64,000 nt of DNA from Beaufortia kweichowensis. Lineage: Eukaryota > Chordata > Actinopteri > Cypriniformes > Gastromyzontidae. Shown one piece after another: positions 56,481 to 64,000 of this stretch. The position numbers and the translations under genes are program-made. The stretch spans positions 4,203,255 through 4,267,254 of the forward strand of contig CM032808.1 of NCBI GenBank assembly GCA_019155185.1, written 5' to 3'. The notes under the pieces were generated by a model. That model searched no databases, was not told the origin of the DNA, and was given only the letters and a program-made list of their open reading frames with translations. How positions within the stretch are numbered: position 1 is the first letter of the stretch; each line of letters begins with the position of its first letter.

Positions 56481-57504
56481 GTCTGGCCTCTGAGGGGGCC
56501 AGGCTCACCAGTACGGGTCTCTCGACCGAGGTCGTAGACACCATTTTGCAGTCCAGGGCTCCCTCCACGAGGAAGCTATACGCCTTAAAGTGGGAAGTCT
56601 TCTCTTCCTGGTGTTTAGGTCGGCGTCAAGATCCAGTCAACTGCCCGATCAGCATGGTGCTGGAATTCTTGCAAGATCGTTTTTCTGCAGGGCTGATGCC
56701 CTCAACTATCAAGGTCTATGCGGCAGCCATTTCTGCCTCTCATAGTCTTGTCAATGGCCAGTCTGTGGGTCGAGACCCGCTGGTCATACGCTTCCTCCGA
56801 GGCACTAGGAGGCCGGTGTTACGTGCCAGAGTCCCCACCTGGGACCTGGCGGTGGTACTACAGGGGTTATCTATCGCTCCATTCGAACCCATCGAGGCCG
56901 TGTCGGCCAAGTTTCTGACCCTCAAGACAATTTTTTGTTGGCAGTATCTTCCCTAAAGAGAGTTGGCGATGTCCAAGCTCTCTCAGTCTCTCCTTCTTGC
57001 CTGGCATTTGCACCAGGCATGGTTAAGGCTTTTCTCTACCCGAGACAGGGTTATGTACCTAAAGTTCCCACCAATGTGCCGAGGCACATTACGTTGCAGG
57101 CCTTCTGTCCTCCTTCCTTCAAGGATTCGGACCAGGAAAAAGCTAACTTACTGTGTCCAGTGCGAGCACTGGACGCCTATGTACACAGAACTGCTCCCTT
57201 AAAGTCTGAGCAGCTGTTTGTGTGTTTCGGTCCTCCCGGCACTGGGGTGCCGGGGACCAAACAAACTCTTAGCAGGTGGATAGTCGAGGCTATCTCGCTT
57301 GCTTACGAAGCTTCTGGACAGCAGTCTCCACTTTCTGTCAAAGCTCACTCAACCAGGGGTATGGCGGCCTCTAAGGCCTTAAGGTCAGGGGCTAAGCTCG
57401 AAGATGTGTGTAACGCGGCCGGCTGGTCCTCGCCGCTCACATTTGTGTGTTTTTATGATTTGGACCTGGCTTCTACACCAGGCTCCCATGTACTCCGGCC
57501 CTGA
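56480..57504 (+). pseudogene. DIRS tyrosine recombinase
   Basis: The N-terminal core-binding part (STRKLYALKWEVFSSWC, PSTIKVYAAAISASH) is in ORF 55196-56956. The catalytic part is in ORF 56935-57504 after a frameshift near 56935: SLKRVGDVQALS (box I Arg), KAHSTRGMAASKA (HxxR), CNAAGWSSPLTFVCFYDLDL (Tyr nucleophile). Such enzymes integrate circular cDNA without target duplication. Confidence 0.85.
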
Positions 57505-57506
57505 GG

Positions 57507-57980
57507 GGCCCATCATGTTCGAATAACAGCCAGGGGTGTCTCGCTGTGTATTCTCTCTATTTGACTTGCGGCAAGGGGGGTCTTGTCGCTCATCCTCTCT
57601 GGGGCCTGGCTCGAGAGCCAGGACCCCGTGCCAGGAGGCCCCACGCCCTGAGGGGTCGATGTGAACCTGGACAACGGCCAGCGGAGTCTCGCCGTGTGTT
57701 CCTTCCTCTTTGGTCCTGGCTTAAGAGCCAGCAACCAGTATCTGGGCTTTACTCCTGTGCACCTCAGCCAGGGCCCCGAGGGGTCCTGGTGACTTACACC
57801 GCATTGGGTGAGCCCATGCGTTTATGCTTGTCTCGTCGTGTATTCCCTGTATGCTTTCACTGTATCTGGACCGAGGTCCTGTGCACTTGTGCCCTGAGGG
57901 GCTTATTGGGGTTAGTTAACGGCCAGGGGATCTCGCGTCTTATTCGTTCTCTGCAGGTCCTGGCTTGCGAGCCAGGGTCT
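57507..57980 (+). repeat. Degenerate direct repeats in the DIRS 3' region
   Basis: Three units share GGGG(T/C)..., (A)ACGGCCAGxGGxxTCTCGCxGTxTATTC-like text at about 57507, 57652 and 57896, with associated GGxCCTGGCTxxxGAGCCAG blocks. Spacing is irregular (about 145 and 245 bp). Confidence 0.6.
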
Positions 57981-58071
57981 AAGCTAGAACCGTCGGGTCA
58001 GTTCCTCTAGTTGTGCTCTGCGGATACACACTTCCAGGGACTTGCTCGTACGGCGACGTTGGGATCTCGTT

Positions 58072-58404
58072 CCCCATAGCGTCAAACGCTGACGCAGCGT
58101 TGAGTTCCCTTGAAAGGGAACATCTCAGGTTCCGAATGTAACCCCTGTTCCCTGAGAGGGAACGAGACGCTGCATCTCCCTGCCATACTCCCTGCATCCC
58201 TGGGCAGCTTCGGCACGTGTGTGCGTTCAAGGTCCTTTTATAGCTTCCTGGTCCTGACGTCACCCGCCCTTGATGTTCAGTCTAGCCATTCGGCAATCTT
58301 ACACACGTGCTTCAGACGCAGTCACGCAAAGGCATTCCCCATAGCGTCAAACGCTGACGCAGCATCTCGTTCCCTCTCAGGGAATAGGGGTTACATTCGT
58401 AACC
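58072..58404. repeat. DIRS terminal palindrome and direct repeat
   Basis: 58128-58173 is the near-perfect reverse complement of 58359-58404 (core GTTCCCTGAGAGGGAACGAG against CTCGTTCCCTCTCAGGGAAT), with a loop of about 185 bp. In addition CCCCATAGCGTCAAACGCTG (27 bp in all) occurs directly at 58072-58098 and 58337-58363. DIRS elements carry such inverted and internal complementary ends for circle formation. Confidence 0.8.
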
Positions 58405-58410
58405 TGTGAC

Positions 58411-58960
58411 GTTTTAATGGAGTAACCTTGACTTAGGTTTGATTGGAGCCTCAGTTTAAGAATAAGATTTTAAGACTGGTTTTCACAGACAGTGTCACAT
58501 ATGTGAGTGACACATAATAGCTTTTTGAAGAGATTTGCTTATTTTAAATAACATAATGGAAACTTGCAATTGCTATAGGCTACTTGTGGTCCACACAGCT
58601 GCGGGTCAGTCGTTCCGTGTGCAGAAGATGCATTGCGTTGCAATGCGGACGCATTGCACCCGTGTCATGTAAAACCATCGCTAAACATTAAGCACTTATG
58701 TGCGAGTCACTGCAGACACGAGATGTGCGCTCATTTAGCGCATTGGAAAGACAATGGAATAATAACGCAGCAGACTGGGAAAACACGTTCACTGTGAATG
58801 GCAGACACGTTCACTGTACCTCACAGCACGTACATACTGCACAATAATTTGTGAATGTTCTTTACAGAAATCAAAACGGGTCGTATTACAACAAAAAAGA
58901 TGTTGCATATGAGCCCTGTTGCATGTCAGTAATAATAGTCCTTGGGGAAACACAGTGCTC
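58411..58960. other. Intergenic, unclassified
   Basis: 58620-58680 has repeated TGCATTGC/CGGACGCATTGC phrases; 58785-58820 repeats CACGTTCACTGT. No coding or named repeat. Confidence 0.35.
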
Positions 58961-58964
58961 TGTG

Positions 58965-59530
58965 TACTTTTCTCTTCAGCACATCTACAACCCAACCAGA
59001 ACCCTTGCGCTCTGCGAACGAACGTCGACTGGTATGACTTTACAGAAGGGCACAAAATCTCTCTCCCATTTTTTCTCCTTCTCTGTTCCCTGCTTGTGGA
59101 ATAATCTCCCTAATGCAGTCCGATCAGCCACATCCCTCACCTCTTTTAAGAAACATCCCTCACCTCTACAACGAACACTTGACATCCTAACCACCCTTAA
59201 AAAAAAAAAAAACACTAACTCTCTTCTCTCTTCTACAGGTAGTATTTAGCACTGTGAAACACTGTAAACTTACAATAGCACTTCGTTGTTGTAGCTGCAA
59301 TAATATAGATTAATATACAGTCAACAAAATATTTGTACTCCTACACTCACCCACATCCACCACTTCCATGCTCACACACATACAACAGGTGGTTTAAACC
59401 CACATAATTAATGACACTTCCCTCCCATGTCACATGATACTCACTTTCACATTACATGGCTCCTACTTATTGTTGCCTTCTTGTGATGTTTCTTCACTGT
59501 CTCCTTATATTTGTAATATTTCCAGACTAA
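58965..59530 (+). mobile_element. L2 LINE 3' fragment
   Basis: HIYNPTRTLALCERTSTGM, LWNNLPNAVRSATSLTSFKK (58980-59150) match the L2 C-terminal end at 5000-5200. The L2 3' UTR text (AGCACTGTGAAACACTGTAA, TTCACTGTCTCCTTATATTT) extends to about 59520, with an extra stretch inside and a lost terminal tail. Confidence 0.75.
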
Positions 59531-60950
59531 ATGTTTTATTTTATATACTTTAGTTTATATACGTTGTGATAATTTGTATATGTGCCTGTATTAGTTTACA
59601 AAAAAGTTTTCTGCTATGCATGAAAAATTACTATTATTATTAATGAGATTGATAAATATTTTTGTATTATCAGCATTTTTTGCCGATAAGTTGTATGTAG
59701 TCTACTGGTACTACGCACATTATATGCTAACAACTCTTTACAATTATCTTTTAGAAATGTGGATCTACATCATTGAATCTGCATGCTTTACAAAGCACAT
59801 GATGTTTACTTCTTCAGTTGCAGGGAAACTATTTCCAAATATGGCACAAACTTGTAACTGTGTGCTTAAAAATATGCATCTGACACTCATTATTGGTATT
59901 TTGATTAATGTGCTCTAGTTTGCAAATAAACTACCAATAAAACATTTAATCTTTAAATATCCTCACATTCTTTCCCCTGTCTCCCTCAAAACATTCCACT
60001 TTGATAGGCCCATTAGAGGTTGGATCTTTGTCTCTTTGTCTAGCTTTGTCTAGCTTTGTCTATTGCCTTTTTAGTTGTAGTTTACTGGTACTTTGCACAA
60101 TATATGCTAATTCTTTACAATTATCTTTTAGAAATGTGGATATTCATTATTGAATCTGCATGCTTTACAAAGTACAAAATACTTAAAATACATTTTGCTA
60201 ACCACACATAAAAACTGTTTTCTCAAGAACACAAGTGTGCACATACATGTTGCTTGTATATTATTGTAGTAGTTTGTGTAAATACAGTGCAGTGTGACTT
60301 TAACCATTAATATGTTTATCAGATACTATGTCAGGGCATGTCAAAACTTCTCCAAGGTTACAAAACACCCTTGGATCCCAGAGGGTTAATTAAGAAAGTC
60401 ACTGTAAAGACTCATTTGGACATATACTTATTTGTTTTTTTTTATATATATATTTTATTTAATTATTGGATTGTTTGAATATAAATGTATAATACGTATT
60501 AATAAACAACATGTTTTTTTTTATTTCGAAAGAGAAGTACGAAAAGTCTATGTTTGTGATAAGATGATATAAGCACAAGCAAACTGGCTCAAAGGAGAAC
60601 CCCTTTTTTAGTGGTGCTATAATTACATAATAATTACCAGTGTACTCAATCAATGCAGTGTAGTTTCTATTTCATTGTGATTTTATGTCTAGCCACAAAA
60701 CTAAAATATATGTAACATTTAACATAAGACATTTGTTATGAGATTCTAGGAAACAAGACAGGACAGATAAGATCTGCACAGAGGAAATGAGATTATATCT
60801 CTGCATCAGTTATTTTTTATTGGTAATGAAGTTTGTGAAAAATCTTTTTCTTATAAATGTCAAAGAAAAAAATAAAACTACATAGTAAAGTTTGTAGACA
60901 AACTGACAAAGCCTGGTCTAAAAAAAAGTTTAGGTTTGACATTTTCTAAG
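59531..60950. other. Intergenic with a dispersed duplication
   Basis: 59697-59803 and 60075-60178 are diverged copies (GGTACT..GCACA, CAATTATCTTTTAGAAATGT, AATCTGCATGCTTTACAAAG). 60040-60060 repeats CTAGCTTTGT. 60237-60265 matches 61330-61356. No gene supported. Confidence 0.5.
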
Positions 60951-61372
60951 ATGTTTTAGTTAGTACATAGTTAACACCTGTTATGATGTTGAAACTAGAA
61001 TGTTTAAACATTTTAACATGAAACTAACATTTCTTAGCATGATGTTATATTTTTTAACCTGGATGTCAACATGTTTTAATAAGAAGCTAGTATGTTTTAG
61101 CATGAAGCTACCATTGTGTAACATGATGCTACCATTTTAACATTGTTTTAATATGTTGCTAGCATGTTTTAGTATTAACCCGATTACTGTCACAGCAGAA
61201 ACCGAGTATACATATTAAAATGCACATCTGAACTACACTACAACTTTTATATTTTTAGATATAATATATTTTTAAACATTTTTAAGTCTTCTAAAAAAAT
61301 CATTTTAGCTAATCACTTTACCTAAAAGATGTGCACATACATGTTGCTTGTATATTATTATTATTATTATTA

Positions 61373-61428
<56 letters not shown>

Positions 61429-61665
61429 GTTAGTTAACTGGTTAAGATAACATGTTTAAATACAGTATCAGAATGTTTAACTATGATGCCAGCATGATTA
61501 AACATGATTTAATGTGATGCTAACATCATTTAGCATGATGCTAACATGGTTGAATATGGTATGTTTTAGTTAACATTTGTAATATGCTTTTATACTTAGC
61601 TCATCACTGTTAGTGTGTAGCTATTCACTGCTAACATGTGTAACACGAACGCTAACTTTTTTGCT
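60951..61665. repeat. Degenerate ATG-TTTTAGC minisatellite with TTA microsatellite
   Basis: Loosely repeated phrases GCTAGCATGTTTTAGxATGA, AACATGATGCTAAC, about 20-22 nt period, at 60951-61180 and 61450-61660. Between them a TTA/ATT run occupies about 61355-61428. Confidence 0.65.
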
Positions 61666-61810
61666 AAGTAATAAGAGCAAACTCCCATGTCTTTACAATT
61701 ATTTGGCACAAAGCTACGTAGGCCATGTTAATTGGTTGCTAGTAGATCTGGTTGCTAGGCAGTGACCAGTTTTGTGACAAGTGTACTTGCCAGTATAAAT
61801 TATTTAAACC

Positions 61811-61995
61811 AAGGGTCTCCCAGTTCTGTCCTGCAGGGCCAGTGTCCTGCAAATTTTAGCCCCAACTTGCCTCAACATACCTGCCTGTAAGTCTGCCTAG
61901 TAAGACCTTGATTAGCTGGTTCAGGTCTTTGTGATTAGGGTTGAAGCTAAACCCTGCAGGACACCGGCCCTCCAGAACCAACTTTGGGGACCCCT
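61811..61995. mobile_element. Palindromic MITE, about 185 bp
   Basis: Left end AAGGGTCTCCCAGTTCTG ... GGCCAGTGTCCTGCA; right end TGCAGGACACCGGCCCTCC ... GGGGACCCCT. The arms are complementary over about 40 bp with mismatches. This is a common fish repeat type; target duplication not resolved. Confidence 0.65.
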
Positions 61996-62154
61996 GATTT
62001 TAAGCAACCCAAATGTCTCTATTATGTTCAGATTTAAAGATATCCTCTTTGGGCTTGGGTTGCTAGGGTGCTTGATAATGGTTGCATGCCTAGGAAGTAG
62101 TGAAAGTGATTGTCACTGTCAAACGAGCACACTTCTTTGAATAAAAGTCCATGG

Positions 62155-62332
62155 AACTTACATTCACATTTGCATTTAGGCATTTAGCAGATACTTTTGT
62201 CCAAAGCAAATTACAATTATTTAGGAGACAATCAAGCAATATATAACAAGAGGGCAACAATAATACATGAAGTGCTTCAGTATGTTGACAATGTTTAACA
62301 ATGCTAGATATTACCTGTAGAGGAGAAAGGAG
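62155..62332 (-). mobile_element. L2 3' UTR and tail fragment
   Basis: GCATTTAGCAGATACTTTTG, TCCAAAGCAAATTACAA, TTAGGAGACAATCAAGCAAT and TTACCTGTAGAGGAGAAAGG match the minus-strand L2 3' end at 27800-27970, diverged. Confidence 0.75.
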
Positions 62333-62339
62333 GGTTCCC

Positions 62340-62600
62340 AACAAGCCTGCCAACTGTGGGTTAGCCCATGCAGGGCCCGCAGCAGATTTGCCCTTATGGG
62401 CCCCATGTGGGCTGGCCCACAGAAAACCCATACTGGCTCTGAATGGGTTGGCCCATGCGGGCCCCCTGTTGTTTTGCCTTTTTTGGCTCCAATAAGGGTT
62501 TTGTGTGGGCCAACCCACTGTGGGCTTGTCCACAGAAAACCCACACTGGCCCTGTATGAGTTAGCCCACTTGTGGCCCCTGTGATTTTACCCTGTCCGTT
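62340..62600. repeat. GC-rich minisatellite, about three units of 90-110 bp
   Basis: GTTAGCCCATGCAGGGCCC (62360), GTTGGCCCATGCGGGCCCCC (62449) and GTTAGCCCACTTGTGGCCCC (62559), with CCACAGAAAACCCA in two units. The ORFs across it on both strands are repeat artefacts. Confidence 0.75.
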
Positions 62601-63480
62601 TAGATTACATGGCTTTATTTAAGCTTTTAAGGACAGACACAGGCATTACGGTGGGCAGGTGCCCAAGTAAAAAAATTTACTTGCACTGCTTGTAGTTCAT
62701 TTAAATTCCCATACACTCTTGAAGAGGTTTACACTCAACAGTTATGACACTCAAAAGGTATTTAGCTTTTGCTCTTACTACATTTTTAGAAAAATAGACA
62801 ATTAAGGAAAACAATATAGGCTTGTTTACTAAAGTACTGATTAATTTATAAATTAATACAAATAATCAGGATAAAATACATTTTTGCTGATGTGATGTTT
62901 CTTAACTTAATTATAATATATTAATACAAATATAAAAAATTCTCATCAAGGCAAATGACTGGAGATAACTGATGTGATCTTTTTATTTTACTTTAAAAGC
63001 AGATTATTTTTACTGGACATGATGTTTACTGGATATGATGGTCCAAAATTAACAGTATGGTAAAAATCTGGGTGTCTCTTAATTTAAAAAATAAAATCTA
63101 CCAACCTAATTTTAAAATCTGCATATCAGGAATAAAATCATAGGCTTTTAAATTTATTTGTAAACCCAAAATGTGTTACCGACGGTACAGAGCTTGGTAT
63201 CATACTTTGCTTGGAAATTTTTTTTTGTTGTTGTTAAAGAACTCTATATATCACTATGCACTTGAGAGTCACATGCAGCTTATTAACGCCTCATGGAGCC
63301 TTCAATCAACTGGAATTCTCCTGTTTTTAGGTTAAATAGCTAATTTTAGCTGGCTAGTCGTCTGACAGGTGTGCTCGGAGCATGCAACCTCTTCCATCAG
63401 GATTACCAAGGCAAGTGCAGAGGAGAAAGACAGTGAGATAAATGTTTAGGAAGTACAATATCCTGATTTTTAAAGATTAA
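62601..63480. other. Intergenic, AT-rich, nothing recognised
   Basis: No ORF with motif, no repeat family named. Confidence 0.4.
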
Positions 63481-63900
63481 AGTGTCTTCATGACCTGCTT
63501 TCGGGGGCTCCTTTTGAGCCCCTTGGCACCGTGCCAGACAGACTGCTGGCCTTTAAGACGGTGTTCCTGCTGGCTATTACCTCACTGAGGAGAGTGGGAG
63601 ACCTCCAAGCCCTGTCTGGGTCCCCTATGTGCTTAGATTTTGCTCCGGGATGGTCAAGGCCTTTCTATTTCCTAGGCACGGTTATGTGCCTAAGGTTCCA
63701 AGTAATGCGCCAAGGCCCATTATCCTTCAGGCTTTCTGTCCTCACCCTTTTAGGAGCCCGGACCAGGAGAAGCTTAACCTGGTGTGTCCAGTGCAAAGGC
63801 TTGACACTTATGTCTTCAGGATGGCTCAGTTTCTTAAATCTGAACAGCTGTTTGTGTGCTTTGGTTTGCCAAGTAGAGGTTTCCCGGCGACCAAGCATGT
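63481..63900 (+). mobile_element. DIRS tyrosine-recombinase fragment
   Basis: LLAFKTVFLLAITSLRRVGD then LQALSGSPMC and, after a frameshift, VKAFLFPRHGYVPKVPSNAP, RPIILQAFCP, KSEQLFVCFGLPSRG match the main copy at 56920-57250. It includes the box I Arg region but stops before HxxR and Tyr. Confidence 0.82.
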
Positions 63901-63927
63901 ATTCTACATGTATTCTAAGAGTCAAAG

Positions 63928-64000
63928 TATGAGGGTGCCAAGTTACTGAAGATGTTAAATGCCAACATGTCAAGGATTTCAATTTAATGCAGGCAGCAAC
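63928..64000 (-). mobile_element. L2 LINE fragment, runs off the window
   Basis: The minus strand reads AACIKLKSLTCWHLTSSVTW, corresponding to VAARIKFKSLMLAFKTITNS of the L2 copies (4915-4975). It abuts the DIRS scrap directly. Confidence 0.65.

Larger units (their letters stand above)
53640..58410 (+). mobile_element. DIRS retroelement, near full length, frameshifted
   Basis: A tyrosine-recombinase retrotransposon. Order: gag-like ORFs (53985-54079 YEELVEVVTRAVAQLKLDWP; 54211-54597 HRATDVSLRTIREPAKAVGR), reverse transcriptase (55040-55748), RNase H (55730-56100), recombinase (56480-57504), then a long non-coding 3' part with repeats (57507-58404). Stops in the gag-RT stretch (54597, 54790, 55197) and a frameshift near 56935 inactivate it. 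The left boundary is uncertain because sequence near 53740-53800 matches 13910-13955. Confidence 0.85.

Noticed and set aside
55807..56493. 228-codon + strand ORF
   Set aside because: Shadow of the RNase H and linker frame; low-complexity Pro/Arg/Ser composition with no motif.
61355..61428. Possible CRISPR-like or array structure
   Set aside because: A plain TTA microsatellite with no spacers; no CRISPR arrays are expected or seen.
62090..62584. Overlapping ORFs on both strands with GPAHMGP-like text
   Set aside because: They translate a GC-rich minisatellite in several frames.

Overview
The window reads as an intron- and transposon-rich stretch of a ray-finned fish genome. A cypriniform is most likely, judging by the mix of L2 and Rex1/Babar-like LINEs, a tRNA-derived V-SINE, DIRS elements, Tc1, hAT and TTAA-type MITEs, and an endogenous retrovirus. 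The species call is inference. There is no bacterial-type gene organisation, and most long ORFs belong to decayed mobile elements. Host coding sequence is a small fraction of the window. The main host gene is the 3' two-thirds of a retinol saturase (RetSat) gene on the + strand: eight exons from 1532 to 32196 (1257 nt, 418 codons plus stop), every junction in frame. The FAD-binding N-terminal exons lie upstream of the window. Two introns (2032-10447 and 13378-32026) are inflated to 8.4 and 18.6 kb by nested insertions. A decayed duplicate of one late RetSat exon sits at 9970-10180, inside an earlier intron. Two small spliced minus-strand candidates lie downstream: a 40-codon two-exon Myb/SANT-like (trihelix-type) start at 34770-35189, just downstream of a minus-oriented solo LTR, and the 3' exons of an unidentified single-pass membrane protein at 38876-39291. 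Mobile elements by region: 2.9-9.5 kb holds a TTAA MITE split by an L2 LINE, a decayed DIRS copy on the - strand, and a third L2 split by a solo LTR. At 10.7-11.3 kb is an intact TTAA MITE. At 15.2-18.0 kb is an L2-like LINE (-) split by a solo LTR. At 18.2-24.7 kb is another L2-like LINE (+) split by a Rex1-like LINE and a solo LTR. At 24.7-26.5 kb an L2-like scrap abuts a DIRS recombinase scrap, which is split by a Tc1 element. At 27.0-30.5 kb an inverted-repeat pair encloses an LTR fragment and an L2 (-). A V-SINE is at 31.5 kb, and a second copy of the 18-24 kb LINE is at 35.7-38.75 kb. From 40430 to 51060 lies an endogenous retrovirus with two 1453-bp LTRs, a tRNA-Trp-type primer binding site, broken gag, pro-pol and env, and a 4-bp target duplication. 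It is followed by a hAT MITE (51105-51680), a Ty3/gypsy pol fragment (-), a nearly complete but frameshifted DIRS element (about 53.6-58.4 kb), further L2 and DIRS scraps, and several minisatellites up to the window end. Target-site duplications define ten insertions exactly (L2 3087-5419, solo LTRs 8794-9350, 15663-16062, 23884-24375 and 35302-35590, Tc1, V-SINE, LINE 35726-38750, the provirus, the hAT MITE) and the 10730-11307 MITE is bounded by TTAA. The nesting gives a relative chronology. No bacterial-style system, CRISPR array or rRNA gene was seen.
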